Below are positions 30,780 through 41,211 of a DNA stretch of 64,000 bases, in pieces; within the stretch, counting starts at the first letter, position 1; the number at the start of each line of letters is the position of its first letter. Both the position numbers and the translations under genes were made by a program. The stretch is taken from assembly GCF_001661345.1 (NCBI RefSeq), contig NW_017962913.1, forward strand, positions 2,740,694 through 2,804,693, read 5' to 3'. Source of the stretch: Ascoidea rubescens DSM 1968. Lineage: Eukaryota; Ascomycota; Saccharomycetes; Ascoideales; Ascoideaceae. Under the pieces are notes generated by a model that did not search any database, was not told the origin of the DNA, and saw nothing but the letters and a program-made list of their open reading frames with translations.

Positions 30780-31403
30780 TTATGTAAATAATCGAACATA
30801 AGCTAAAATCAATGCAAACGTTCCTGTGCAAACACCAAATAGCCATTGTAAAACTTGAGTTTTAACATTATCAATTTGGGTTCTCATATTGGCTATTTCC
30901 TGATCAATTCTATTATCAGTCTCCTTTATACTGCTCTCATGAGTCTTATTCTCCTCTCTAATTCTTCCTTTCTCTAAATTTAAATCCAATCTAACTGATG
31001 ATTCTGTCTTTGTTATCTCTTCTTTTAAATTTTGTCGTAACTTCTCTAGATCTAGTTTCAATTTTTCATATTCATTATTTATTTTGTTAAACTCTCCCCT
31101 ATCAATAGTCTGTAATTCTCCCTTTAATTTAGCAAAATCAACTTTTTGTTGATAGGACATTTTTCTCAATTCCTCCCTTTTAACTAAATCTTTGGTATAA
31201 TTTGTTATCCCCTTATTGATACATGACGAGATTATCGATACTGCATTTTTGGCCTGTTCTGAATTAAACCCCTTTGATTCCAACTCTTTAATAACTTGTC
31301 GAGTATCAAAAGACGACGATGATATTGATCGCATATTGGCTAATGAAAGTATCGATGACAACGGTTTTATTCCAATGTTTCTTCTGCTTATGCCAATATT
31401 CAT
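30780..31403 (-). CDS. FMP32: Mitochondrial inner-membrane protein of the DUF1640 (Fmp32/MCUR1) family
   Basis: The family holds yeast Fmp32, linked to cytochrome oxidase assembly and proline metabolism, and animal CCDC90/MCUR1. At 207 residues the length matches Fmp32. The first 30 residues form a presequence (Arg/Ser-rich, no acids before about 33). The conserved start of the domain is TRQVIKELESKGFNSEQAKNAV, followed by a long coiled coil (about 90-180). A single C-terminal membrane helix (QWLFGVCTGTFALILAYVRLF) ends the chain. Start ATG at 31401-31403. Function beyond family membership is not shown. Confidence 0.9.
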   Translation of the reverse strand: MNIGISRRNIGIKPLSSILSLANMRSISSSSFDTRQVIKELESKGFNSEQAKNAVSIISSCINKGITNYTKDLVKREELRKMSYQQKVDFAKLKGELQTIDRGEFNKINNEYEKLKLDLEKLRQNLKEEITKTESSVRLDLNLEKGRIREENKTHESSIKETDNRIDQEIANMRTQIDNVKTQVLQWLFGVCTGTFALILAYVRLFT

Positions 31404-31734
31404 TTTTCACACAGTTCCTTAAGATAATGCAAATGCAAACAATAAATTCCTGTCTACAAAATGGACTCTTCAACAAGTTAAAACAGATCGATATCAATCA
31501 ATATACTTGAGATATTCTTGTATCCTACTTATATTCCAGATATTTTTATACTCTCTTCTCTTCTCTTCCCCACGGAAAAAAATGACATGAACCTAGTTTT
31601 GTCTGTGTTGGCTCTTTCCTACTTGTTAACTCTTCAGCTCTTTTGCCTTCATAACACCCAACTCAGTAGTCAAAATCGTAAATTAAACAAAAAAAAAGCG
31701 ATACGTATATACCTAGAGACTATAAAGAATATTT
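31404..31734. other. FMP32 upstream region and ADE17 3' flank
   Basis: No gene is seen in 331 bases. The sequence is AT-rich with a CTCTTCTCTTC pyrimidine tract near 31552-31570. Nothing else stands out. Confidence 0.4.
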
Positions 31735-33516
31735 TCAATGGTGGAATAGACGAATTGGGTTTTCAAGATAAACTATATCTTGAGAATCAGCTGCTGCAAT
31801 AACTGCTTGGTCCATAACTGAACCAGTGGCTGCTGTAATGAACTTGACACCAGATCTAGCTGCCCTGTAAACATTGTCTGGGAATGGGAAAAATGCATCT
31901 GATGATAATGAAACATCAGTTAGTTGGCTCAACCATTCTTTTCTTTCATCAGCGGTAAATGGAACTGGAACTGTCTCGAATTTGCTTTCGTATTCAGATT
32001 TTTCTGGTTCTTCAGTTGGAACTTGTCCAGTGACAAATAAATCAATAGCATTGGATTTTTCTGGTCTCTTAACGCCCTTTGCCCATTTGATTTCCAAGAC
32101 TCTTGGGTGTTGTCTGAACCACCAGTTGTCAGCTTTATCGCCAGCTAATCTAGTGCAGTGGATTCTGGATTGTTGCCCAGCACCTAATCCGATAACCATA
32201 CCATCTTTAGCATAACAAACCGAGTTGGATTGAGTGAATTTTAAAGCAATTGATGCGACGGTTAAATCAGTTATAGCTTGTGGGGTCAAGGAAGCGTTTT
32301 TAGAGATAATTTTGAAGTTTCCAACATCTAATTTCACATCGTTTCTGTTTTGTTGTAAACTGACACCAAAGACCTGTCTAGTCTCAACTGGATTTGGTTT
32401 GTAATTTGGATCAATTTGTAAAACACAGTATTTACCCTTTTTTTTGTTTTTTAAGATTTCCAATGCTTCAGGTTGATACCCTGGAGCAATCACACCATCA
32501 CTAACTTCCTTTGAAATGTATTTAGCAGTTGCGACATCAACAATATCAGACAAAGCAATAAAATCACCAAATGAAGACATTCTATCGGCACCTCTAGCTC
32601 TAATATAAGCATTAGCCAAAGGAGATAGCAAATCGTTTTTTCCCACAAAATATATCTTTTTTTCGACATCGGTTAATGGCAAACCCAATGCAACACCAGC
32701 TGGAGAAACATGTTTAAACGAAGCAGCTGCTGGTAAGTTTAAAGAAGATGATAATTCTTGAACCAATGGCCATGAGTTTAATGCATCTAACAAATTGATA
32801 TAACCTGGAGAACCACTTAAGACTTTAAAGGGTAAATCACCACTTTCCACAAAGGCTTGAGCAGATTTTTGATGTGGATTTGCACCATATCTTAAAGATA
32901 ATTGAGAAACTTGTGGAGAATACACTTTTCTAAAATAGTCAGAGATTGTGGAATCGTAGTCAGCTGTGTGTTCAAAGGCCTTTAATGCCAATTTATTTCT
33001 AAAATCTTGAGAAATTTCGTTTTTTTCTTCAATTTGTTCCAAGACACCCGAGTAATCATTTGGATCGGATATAATTGTGACTCTCTGATGGTTTTTGGCA
33101 GCAGCTCTTAATAAAGTGACACCACCAATATCAATTTGTTCAACAGCATCAGCAATTGTAACATCAGGAGCTGCAATAGTTTCCTTGAATGGGTACAAGT
33201 TGCAAACGACGATATCAATTTTGGAGATATTCAAGTTTGATAAATCATTATCATCGGAATCGATATTTCTGGCCAAGATACCACCATGAACAGCAGGATG
33301 CAAAGTCTTGACTCTACCTCCTAGCATTTCAGGGAACTTGGTGATTGCAGAGACATCATCAATTTCAATACCATTTTTGCGAATCAAAGTGGCAGTTCCA
33401 CCAGAACCTAACAACTTGAAATTGTTTTTGATCAAGCCTTTGGCCAAATCTAACAAGCCAGTCTTATCGTAAACCGATAATATAGCGATTTTTTGGGTTG
33501 AGGAAGCAGTGGACAT
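31735..33516 (-). CDS. ADE17: AICAR transformylase / IMP cyclohydrolase
   Basis: This bifunctional enzyme carries out the last two steps of de novo purine synthesis: formylation of AICAR and ring closure to IMP. The start is ATG at 33514-33516 ([20 protein letters not shown]); six upstream codons have no ATG. It has 593 residues, against 591-592 in S. cerevisiae Ade16/17. The N-terminal MGS-like cyclohydrolase domain shows [30 protein letters not shown] and NLYPFKET. The transformylase half shows [13 protein letters not shown], the KHVSPAG motif and [19 protein letters not shown]. No break is seen. ADE16 and ADE17 are Saccharomyces duplicates, so either name fits. Confidence 0.97.
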   Translation of the reverse strand: MSTASSTQKIAILSVYDKTGLLDLAKGLIKNNFKLLGSGGTATLIRKNGIEIDDVSAITKFPEMLGGRVKTLHPAVHGGILARNIDSDDNDLSNLNISKIDIVVCNLYPFKETIAAPDVTIADAVEQIDIGGVTLLRAAAKNHQRVTIISDPNDYSGVLEQIEEKNEISQDFRNKLALKAFEHTADYDSTISDYFRKVYSPQVSQLSLRYGANPHQKSAQAFVESGDLPFKVLSGSPGYINLLDALNSWPLVQELSSSLNLPAAASFKHVSPAGVALGLPLTDVEKKIYFVGKNDLLSPLANAYIRARGADRMSSFGDFIALSDIVDVATAKYISKEVSDGVIAPGYQPEALEILKNKKKGKYCVLQIDPNYKPNPVETRQVFGVSLQQNRNDVKLDVGNFKIISKNASLTPQAITDLTVASIALKFTQSNSVCYAKDGMVIGLGAGQQSRIHCTRLAGDKADNWWFRQHPRVLEIKWAKGVKRPEKSNAIDLFVTGQVPTEEPEKSEYESKFETVPVPFTADERKEWLSQLTDVSLSSDAFFPFPDNVYRAARSGVKFITAATGSVMDQAVIAAADSQDIVYLENPIRLFHH

Positions 33517-34110
33517 TATTGAGATCGAAAGCAAAGGGTGGTTATAAGAAAGAGAAAAAATTCAAGGAGCAGTCGCAATCAAAAAGAATTTATTTCTCGT
33601 TGCAAAGGAAAGGAAAAAAAAAGGAAGATAAAATAAAGGGGACAAAAGAGTATCTCTCCACTATTTATATGCACATCAATAAATTGAAAAAAAAATAAAT
33701 AAAATTTTCAGAAGTTCTGAGTGGACATTCACCAACAATAAGCAAAAATTAAAGCTGCAAATCGAAAGCTCATCGCTGACTTCGGACTCGGCTAGTCGAA
33801 ACAAACGAGCGAATTATATCCCGTAATTTTCGGTTTAGGAGCCGTGAGCGGTACGGCTGAGTTACGGAAACCCTGCAGAATCGCGTGCAAGATAAAGATG
33901 CAGCCTATTCTGCTTCTTCAGAGGAATCAACACAGTACTGATTCTGCCTCTTCATAAGTGTATCATTTAAAGCCTAAAAATATAAAAACCTAAAAACCTA
34001 AAAACCTAAAAAACCTAAATTGATTATCAACTCAACTGGTTGTATAAAATTGAAACAGAAAATTAAGAAAGTGATAAGGTATAACCAGAATTATAATTTT
34101 TTTATTCTAG
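33517..34110. promoter_or_regulatory. ADE17 upstream region with nested inverted repeat
   Basis: No gene is seen. About 300-350 bases upstream of ADE17 is a nested inverted repeat: CCGTAA 33821-33826 with TTACGG 33862-33867, enclosing AGCCGT 33840-33845 with ACGGCT 33853-33858. The CCG/CGG triplets suggest a zinc-cluster regulator. A small CCTAAAAA repeat lies near 33974-34017. Confidence 0.5.
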
Positions 34111-35384
34111 CTATATCAACAGAGCGAAAAGAAAAACACCAGCAAAAACACATACTGCTGGCAAATCCATTACTGATATTCTTGACCCATTGTTACTATT
34201 TTCGAAAGACTTAAACTTATTATCATTGTGATGTGATGCTGTTGTGAATGCCTTGGTGAACCCCAAACTGCTGATGCTTTTCTTGAACAAAACTACTGTC
34301 TCACTACCTTCGGTAATGATTGCTGTTGTTGTTGTTGTCCATGGCCCATTGCCACTTGGTGTTGTTGTGTAGTGGTCGTATATTCCAACTGGAGTGGATC
34401 GCAAAAACATCTTTGAGATGTATGACGAGTATGGTATGTAATTGTGGTATGTATATGTTTGGGTAGCAGGATATGTTGTGACGTTAATGTATGAGATAAC
34501 ATATTCAAAGTATGAACTTGAATAGTATTTGGCTCTTGTTGCTCAAGGTATTTGCTGGTTTTTTGACACTACTTCAACATCATTATAATCAACCTGCCCA
34601 TAATCTGAATATTCCTGATAATTTTCATTACATTCTAACCACTCTTCTTTAGTTAGGAACCAATATTCTATTGCATTGAGTGTCGGCGCTAGTGATATGG
34701 TGTACTCATCATAATCATAAACAACATAATAATCATTAAAAAAAAAATTCCTAATAAAAAAAGTCACCATATGGATTTTTCCGAAAATCAATTTTTATAT
34801 AAAAACTTTCATTCTTGCTATATTCAACATCGCTCGCATTTGATTCATTACTCATCATTTCTTGAAATGGTATATCGATCATGAAACCAGAGAGGTTGAA
34901 TGAAAAAGAGCATCCTAAGGAGTATAATGAACTATAAATTGCCGTATATTTATTGTGTGTATCTATTATATCAGGATCTAAAGGACTAATTGTGCTCAAC
35001 AATGCATTATAAACATCTTGTGGTAAATATATCGATTCATCATGAGAAAATGATATTGGATATAATCTAATCATTGAATGTTAGTATTACCATAATTAAA
35101 AGATCTTGTAATGGTAAACAGTGATCTACATGCCCATCAAACTCCTGCGTGCGTAGTTTCAAATTATTGAAATTCATGATAAGACATTGCCAAACAAAAA
35201 TTTTAAGTTGCAAAGAAAGACCTTTCAAGCTTTTGAACTTGATTGTAATGTTATATTTAGATTTGTGAGTGAAGGAAAGAACAATTAAGGGTCCTTTATG
35301 AATTTTTTCAAAAGCCAAAAGCCAGAACCAAACAGTTGTAGCAGGCAGAATAACTAGGCCACTGTAGATACAAAGAAAGCACAA
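34111..35384 (-). pseudogene. Decayed GPI-type yapsin (aspartyl protease), C-terminal half only
   Basis: Reading in the minus direction, fragments match the second lobe of yapsin-like aspartyl proteases. In order they are a KGPLIVLSF strand region, SIYLPQDVYNALLSTI (normally just after the second catalytic DSGT), FNLSGFMIDIPF, and YYVVYDYDEYTISLAPTLN (the family's AYVVYDLDxxEISLA). A Ser/Thr/Tyr-rich stalk follows (TTTPSGNGPWTTTTTAI) and a hydrophobic end (VMDLPAVCVFAGVFLFALLI) like a GPI signal. The catalytic DSGT is replaced by SHDES. The frame changes near 35070 and in the T7 run near 34760, and a TGA interrupts near 34545. The whole N-terminal lobe with the first DTG is absent: the next gene ends at 35428. 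A dead, 5'-truncated copy is the best reading. Confidence 0.72.
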
Positions 35385-35427
35385 AAAAATACAGAGAAAA
35401 TACAGAGAAACACAAAAGAGCCAAAAA

Positions 35428-37329
35428 CTATATAATGGAAAGCTCGCGTGCCTTTTCTATTGAGCCATACTCTTTTATCAACCACAACTGCTTCTTGAAA
35501 TGAGGACTGTTTTTCATTGGAACTAGGCGTCGAAGCATTTTTATGCTGTGCTCCATCTCCGAACGTTTGCTATTAGTGAGTGGGGCATTCTGGGATTTGA
35601 TTTTTTGAATATGGGTTATTATGGCAACAATTAAGCAATGATATTTCCAATACAAGTTTCTTGTGACTTTGAAGATTTTGTGTGGCTTGTATTTCTGAAC
35701 TTTTTTGAGGTCTTTGGCTGATTTTGTCAACGAACGAACAATACGCCTTTTTTGAACAGCCACTAGTGGAACTTGACTAATTATCAATTTTACCTTTTCT
35801 AGTTTTCTTCTTATTGTCGATTTTCTTTTTTCTAGCTCAATTTCGTATTTATCCCTTTTATAACAAATATTAATTAGTCCTTTTCTTCCCAATAGAATTT
35901 TATTTTCAATGAATTTGAAACATTGATTTTGACCATAATGCTGAACAATCATGCCGATCAATAAATGAAAAGTCCTCTCAACTAGATATCCTGTTTGCAT
36001 TGTTTTTTGAGTCTCTGATAGATTTATGTTGGTATCTCCCTTATTTTCTTCATACTGCGTAATATATTTAAGCCAAAAATTGGATTTGAAAAAACTTTTT
36101 AATAAAGAGGTGGATATCAATCTTTCTGCCGTAACATTTAAGTGGAATAAATCGCTGTTTGCCAATTTGGATTTTTTTTTGATAGTGCCCTTATCTTCTT
36201 TTTTTTTCAATAAATTGAAATCATAGGAATTCATTATCAATTCTTCATCAATGTCATTAGAATCGTTATAACCAATTTTCAAAGATAGAGCAATCTCAGA
36301 TTCGGTTGGTTTCTTTTTAAAAGAGAAAAGTTGACGTTGTTTATATCTTCTGATTCTGGGTTTTGTACTTTTTCGTTGGTTTTTTTGATGCTCTAAGCTG
36401 TTTTCATCTTTCATCAATTCTTTCTTAATATAATTACTATCAATGGGCACAATACCTTCTAATTGATTTATTTCATTGATTTTAGCGGAAGACAAATTTT
36501 CCTCTAATCGAGTAAAAAGATTGGTATCGTCATCATAAAAGTTATCTAGCGTTATCTCCTCGTCGTCTAAAATCGGCGCTGAAATATACTCTGGATTTGA
36601 GCTTTTTAATAATTTTTTCTGGTTCCAATTTAATATAAATAAGCTAACAAATAAGTTATAAGTCACTTTACCCAACTGAATAATGTTTTCAGTATTGTAA
36701 TATTCCTTTCTTTCAACCATTTTTTCAGTTTCTTGATCGAAATATCGAGTTGTACAAATTTCATTAAAGGTGCTCCAGGGATATATCAAATTAACTCTCA
36801 TAATGTCTTTTAATTCATACTGTTTGGTTAAAAAGCGTGCAAACACCAAATTATAGTCAGCATCAACATTGTGTTTGAACCGTTTATCGTGTTTGTAATA
36901 GATAAACTGTTCATTATCTTTGAAACTTTGAACTCTTTCAAAGCTGGACAAGTAATTACGATTGTTCAAAGAGCTCAAGTTGTCGCAAAGAACACTTTGG
37001 TCGTTTGTTAGTTGGTTCTGGAACAAATCAGTAAACAAGGCCAACTTTGCCAGTCTTTGATCCTCCAGCCCAACCTGCGTGGACAGCTCCAAATTTTCAA
37101 CAAAGCTGGCGAGTCTCTTGTTGTAAGACGAAACAAACCAGTTGGTGTCTCTGATCCTCTTGGGCTTCTCAGTGCGAAAATAGGCCCTGTCGTAACCAGT
37201 TTCGCCCTCGTAGTTGGAGGGCATCACAAAACTGCTGTGCTGCAACACCCTCTGCCTGAATAGCCTCGAAAACACTCGCGAGCCCAACGACCCAGCAACA
37301 TCACCTCCAGCTCTTCTGCCCACCAACAT
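35428..37329 (-). CDS. Probable mitochondrial protein, weakly like RNase III-type ribosomal protein mL44
   Basis: A 633-residue very basic protein from an ATG at 37327-37329. Residues 1-35 are Arg/Ser/Gly-rich without acids (SRVFSRLFRQRVLQHSSF), a strong mitochondrial presequence. NWFVSSYNKRLASFVENLEL near 60-80 and VERTFHLLIGMIVQHYG near 445-465 faintly resemble the two ends of the RNase III-like domain of mL44/Mrpl3, with a long Lys/Asp-rich insertion (about 245-370) between them. The C-terminal 130 residues are Lys/Arg-rich and could bind RNA. The gene is divergent from the Sec24-type gene across only 224 bases. Mitochondrial location is a good inference; family is tentative. Confidence 0.55.
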   Translation of the reverse strand: MLVGRRAGGDVAGSLGSRVFSRLFRQRVLQHSSFVMPSNYEGETGYDRAYFRTEKPKRIRDTNWFVSSYNKRLASFVENLELSTQVGLEDQRLAKLALFTDLFQNQLTNDQSVLCDNLSSLNNRNYLSSFERVQSFKDNEQFIYYKHDKRFKHNVDADYNLVFARFLTKQYELKDIMRVNLIYPWSTFNEICTTRYFDQETEKMVERKEYYNTENIIQLGKVTYNLFVSLFILNWNQKKLLKSSNPEYISAPILDDEEITLDNFYDDDTNLFTRLEENLSSAKINEINQLEGIVPIDSNYIKKELMKDENSLEHQKNQRKSTKPRIRRYKQRQLFSFKKKPTESEIALSLKIGYNDSNDIDEELIMNSYDFNLLKKKEDKGTIKKKSKLANSDLFHLNVTAERLISTSLLKSFFKSNFWLKYITQYEENKGDTNINLSETQKTMQTGYLVERTFHLLIGMIVQHYGQNQCFKFIENKILLGRKGLINICYKRDKYEIELEKRKSTIRRKLEKVKLIISQVPLVAVQKRRIVRSLTKSAKDLKKVQKYKPHKIFKVTRNLYWKYHCLIVAIITHIQKIKSQNAPLTNSKRSEMEHSIKMLRRLVPMKNSPHFKKQLWLIKEYGSIEKARELSII

Positions 37330-37553
37330 GCTCCTCCTCCCAGCATTATATCACTGTTCTGATTTGGAAAGAGCTCTTCGCCTTCGCGCCAGACCCCCTT
37401 TTTCAACAGGGGTCTATCACGGGGTCTGTGTTTCTGAAAGGTGTACTCTTCTGTGCTTCTTCTCCTACTCGGTTTCTTAACAGAGCATCTTCCTGAACGC
37501 TGTTTCTTACAAAGGTGTGGATCTGCTCTGGACCAACTTGCCTTGCTTTGAAG
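37330..37553. promoter_or_regulatory. Compact divergent promoter with GGGGTCT inverted repeat
   Basis: Only 224 bases separate two divergent starts. They hold AGACCCC at 37391-37397 and its complement GGGGTCT at 37409-37415. A further GGGGTCT copy near 37421-37427 in the same orientation as the second arm gives three half-sites. Confidence 0.5.
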
Positions 37554-40490
37554 ATGGATTTGTCTGCTTCCTCTAACACCTTGGAGTCCAAGTTCAAAAG
37601 GCTCTCGATCAACTCCGGAACGCTGTTCTTGAAGCCTTTTTTTTACAACCAAAAGAACTTGTCCCATGGCTTGCTTCCTCTATCCAACAATGATGATCGT
37701 GGGGCTACTCTAACGCCTCCAATGTACTCAAATTCAAGTGCTGTCAAATCTTTCGACTATCTTCAGGCAAACTCGAATAATTTTTCTATTACTGCTCCAG
37801 TCACAAGAGCTTCCTCGCCGGCTCCACAGTCTTATAGTTCTCGAACACACCACAAAGTTTACAACAACCCAACCCCATATTACAGCCAACACATAGACCA
37901 GCCCCAGACTTTGCAGGTTCCTCAAATTCAGTTCAACCAAGGGCTACGTCAAGTCAGCTCGACAATTCCTGATCCAGGTTCTCTACAAGACTACATTCCT
38001 GACAGATCTCTTTCTGTTCCGGCCTTCAGATCGGATTCTCAATTAGATTACAAGTATAAGAGCTATTTGACCTTTCAAAATGCCTGTCCACCTCCTTCCG
38101 AAGTTCATTTCAAAGTGGTCGATCAAGGAATAGCTTCCCCAAAGTATATGAGGTCTTCGATGTACAATCTACCTTCTTCAGAGAGATTGAGATCTGCTAC
38201 CAGCTTACCTGTCGGTGTATACTTAAGACCCTTTTGTCCTGCTGAAAATGATGGTGATGAACCTATACCTGAAATTGATTTAACTTTTATTGGCGGGCCA
38301 CCAAGATGTCGTCGCTGTAGATGCTATATTAATCCTTCTATGATATTTGTTAATGACGGAAACAGATTTATTTGTAATCTATGTCAATTTCCTAATGACT
38401 GTCCCTCGGATTATTATTCTCCCCTAGGTCCTGATAGAAAAAGAATTGACTACTTTCAAAGACCAGAATTGACTAGAGGTATAGTTGATTTTATTTTGCC
38501 TAAAGCTTATAACTTAAACCCAGAACTTCCTCCAAACCCAATTCACCACATTTTTTTAATTGACGTCTCATACAATTCAATTCATCTCGGATTAAACAAA
38601 ATAGCTGCAGAATCGATCAGATCAATATTATACGATGATAATTATTGGCAAAACTTATCTTGTGGCTCTAAAATTGCGATTGTCACATTTGACAAATCTA
38701 TTCACTTTTACAACTTGTCTCCTGATTTATCTGAACCTGAAATCTCCATAATGGCTGATATTGACGACCCCTTTTTACCAATATATAATGGCTTTTTGGT
38801 CGACCCAATTGAATCAAGATCAATAATTGAAGAAACTTTAGATTCAATAGAAACAATTTTTGATTCCATCAACGAATCCTATTCTTGTTTTGGATCTGCA
38901 TTGAAAGTGTGCCAACAGGCCTTAGACTCATTAGTAGAAGGAGGCAAAATAACTTGCATTCTATCTTCAATGCCAAGTTGGGGCCCTGGAAGTTTATCAA
39001 TACAAAAATTTATGACCGAGGGTAAATCATCTCTACTCTCAAACGCTTTATCTGATCATGAAGCACAAAAGTTGATTTTTAAACCGGATTCTGCTTATTA
39101 TGAAAATCTATTAAAGGACTTTTTAAAATCAAATGTAGGCTTGGATTTATTTGTTGTTTCAAATTCAACAGTAGATTTAGCCAATGTCGCTCTAATAACC
39201 TCTAAAACAGGCGGAAATTTAAAATATTACCAGAATTTTAACCCCGTTAAAGATGAAAGACAGTTTATCTCTGACTTTAAAAAATCTCTTACTACTACAA
39301 TCGGTTATCAGGGCCAACTAAAAGTTCGTTGTTCTAGTGGCTTACAAGTCAGAAAATATTATGGAAACTCACATAAAAGTTTCGAATTTCCCTATGATCC
39401 AATAGTCTCCACTCTCAGCTCTGACATGACATTTAATGTATTGTTTGAGTATGATGGCAAATTGGATACAAAATATGATTCTCATTTTCAAGCAGCTTTT
39501 CTTTATACATCAACAGAAGGTGTTCGAAAAGTTAGAGTTATGAATTTATGTTTAGCTGTAACCGACAGATTAGTTGACGTATTTTCTTTTCTTGATATGG
39601 AGGTCTCTTTAGACATAATAATCAGAGACTGTCTTGACCATATACCAGGTGACTCATTAAAATCTATTAGAGATACCGTTTTAACTAAATTGGTTGATGT
39701 CTTGGGAAAATATAAAGGATTGGTAGCAAAGTCATCTTCATTACCAGGTCAGTTAGTCTTACCAGATGGGCTAAAATTATTACCGATTTATTTATTGGCA
39801 TTTCAAAAATCTAGTCTATGGATAAAAAACACTTTGACCGATAATGATTCCAAAGTTTACCAATTTTTTAATTTAAATAATTACCCATTGGATAAATTAT
39901 TGTATTATCTTTATCCCGCAATATTTCCTGTACATAAACTACTTAGCGATTTTGAAGGTGAAGTTGAAAGAGATGAAAATGGAAAGGAACTTTATGATGT
40001 TCCAGATACTATCAATTGCTTAAAATCTTCAATTGAAGATGGTGGATGTTACTTGGCATTTAACGGAGAAAAGTTAATGCTATGGATTCAAAGAAACGCT
40101 GTTCCATTATTAATTCAACATTTATTTGGAGAAAAATATAATCTGTTAAATGATTTAGATCCCCTTTCAATCGATGAATTGCCAGAACTAGAAACAGAGT
40201 TGAATATCAAAACAAGAAAATTAATCAAATATTTGACTTCAAAGGCCAATATTGATTTTTTACAAATCAATTTAATTAGAGATGGAATTGATATTGGAAA
40301 ACAACGTGAATTTTTCTCATATTTTGTGGAAGACAGCGGTATAGATGATTTGCTTAGCTATACTGATTTCTTGGGTCATATCCACAGATCTATAAAGGTG
40401 TATTTATCAGGTCAAGTAGGAACATTAAAAAATCCAGAAGTAGTTGATGGTGGTCCCTTTTCATTTGCTAAAAAATTTAAAATTTTTTAA
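37554..40490 (+). CDS. SFB3: COPII coat cargo adaptor, Sec24 paralogue of Sfb3/Lst1 type
   Basis: Sec24-type proteins pair with Sec23 and select cargo for COPII vesicles leaving the ER; Sfb3/Lst1 favours large or oligomeric cargo such as Pma1. The first ATG is at 37554 (MDLSASSNTLESKFKRL); the open frame before it has only a GTG. It has 978 residues. The N-terminus (to about 230) is Pro/Ser/Asn-rich. The zinc finger CRRCRCYINPS...CNLC is at about 250-277. The trunk starts at RPELTRGIVDFILP, with HHIFLIDVSYNSI near 342. The beta, helical and gelsolin-like parts follow, ending IRDGIDIGKQREFFSYFVED and a final helix. The VDFILP and HHIFLIDVS wording favours Sfb3 over Sec24, from memory of the families. 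Confidence 0.85.
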   Translation: MDLSASSNTLESKFKRLSINSGTLFLKPFFYNQKNLSHGLLPLSNNDDRGATLTPPMYSNSSAVKSFDYLQANSNNFSITAPVTRASSPAPQSYSSRTHHKVYNNPTPYYSQHIDQPQTLQVPQIQFNQGLRQVSSTIPDPGSLQDYIPDRSLSVPAFRSDSQLDYKYKSYLTFQNACPPPSEVHFKVVDQGIASPKYMRSSMYNLPSSERLRSATSLPVGVYLRPFCPAENDGDEPIPEIDLTFIGGPPRCRRCRCYINPSMIFVNDGNRFICNLCQFPNDCPSDYYSPLGPDRKRIDYFQRPELTRGIVDFILPKAYNLNPELPPNPIHHIFLIDVSYNSIHLGLNKIAAESIRSILYDDNYWQNLSCGSKIAIVTFDKSIHFYNLSPDLSEPEISIMADIDDPFLPIYNGFLVDPIESRSIIEETLDSIETIFDSINESYSCFGSALKVCQQALDSLVEGGKITCILSSMPSWGPGSLSIQKFMTEGKSSLLSNALSDHEAQKLIFKPDSAYYENLLKDFLKSNVGLDLFVVSNSTVDLANVALITSKTGGNLKYYQNFNPVKDERQFISDFKKSLTTTIGYQGQLKVRCSSGLQVRKYYGNSHKSFEFPYDPIVSTLSSDMTFNVLFEYDGKLDTKYDSHFQAAFLYTSTEGVRKVRVMNLCLAVTDRLVDVFSFLDMEVSLDIIIRDCLDHIPGDSLKSIRDTVLTKLVDVLGKYKGLVAKSSSLPGQLVLPDGLKLLPIYLLAFQKSSLWIKNTLTDNDSKVYQFFNLNNYPLDKLLYYLYPAIFPVHKLLSDFEGEVERDENGKELYDVPDTINCLKSSIEDGGCYLAFNGEKLMLWIQRNAVPLLIQHLFGEKYNLLNDLDPLSIDELPELETELNIKTRKLIKYLTSKANIDFLQINLIRDGIDIGKQREFFSYFVEDSGIDDLLSYTDFLGHIHRSIKVYLSGQVGTLKNPEVVDGGPFSFAKKFKIF

Positions 40491-41211
40491 AAATGTAGTG
40501 CTTTTGTGTTTTATTAAATTTTTTTTTTTTTGATTGATTTTTTTGCTTTTTTTTCAGTTTATTTGGTCTTTAACATTAAACATTAATATGTACATTTTTT
40601 TTCTCTATTTTATCGTTCCTTTAATTCTTTGCTTTTTTTTTTTAGTTTACTGGTTTTAATGCTTAGTTTATTTTTAGTTTTCTACGCTGCATTCTACCTT
40701 TTTTCTTCAATTTTCATTATCAATTAGGAAATAGAAATTGATTTGGAGTTGAATTCGATCAGTTTAGTTAAAAGGAACCACCATCAAAGAATAATTATAT
40801 CCAAGAATACTTTTTCGAAATAATTGCAAATTTGCAACTTGAAACTGGTTATCAAACAATCAACTGATAATAGAAGAATATAATTATTTTGGATAGTATT
40901 CACTTTTTGTGTTTACAAAAGAAGAAAAAACACCCTACCCCATATTCTTTTAATGTCGAACTTATTTACTTATCGAGTTTCATGATAATTTGTAACTTTA
41001 TTTTTTAATTCAAAATTGATGTGTTTAAGGTCGTTATCATAGATCTTAAATCATGTCAAGTGGTAATTTAATCTGTTAAATAAAAGTCATATATATAAAG
41101 CAATAAAAATAAAAAAGAAAATTCTATAAATATAAGAGATTTTAATTAAGTTAGTGAAAAAAAATAAAATAATAGAAAAATTTAAATGTTCTCTTAACAG
41201 TTTTCATTAAA
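40491..41211. terminator. Convergent 3' region between SFB3 and HEM15
   Basis: AT-rich, with long T tracts just after the SFB3 stop and A/T-rich TATATATAAAG near 41090. No gene is supported on either strand. It probably contains the terminators of both convergent genes. Confidence 0.45.

Noticed and set aside
37515-37553. Longer start for the Sec24-type gene (13 extra codons)
   Set aside because: The extension begins with GTG; the first ATG at 37554 gives a normal start.
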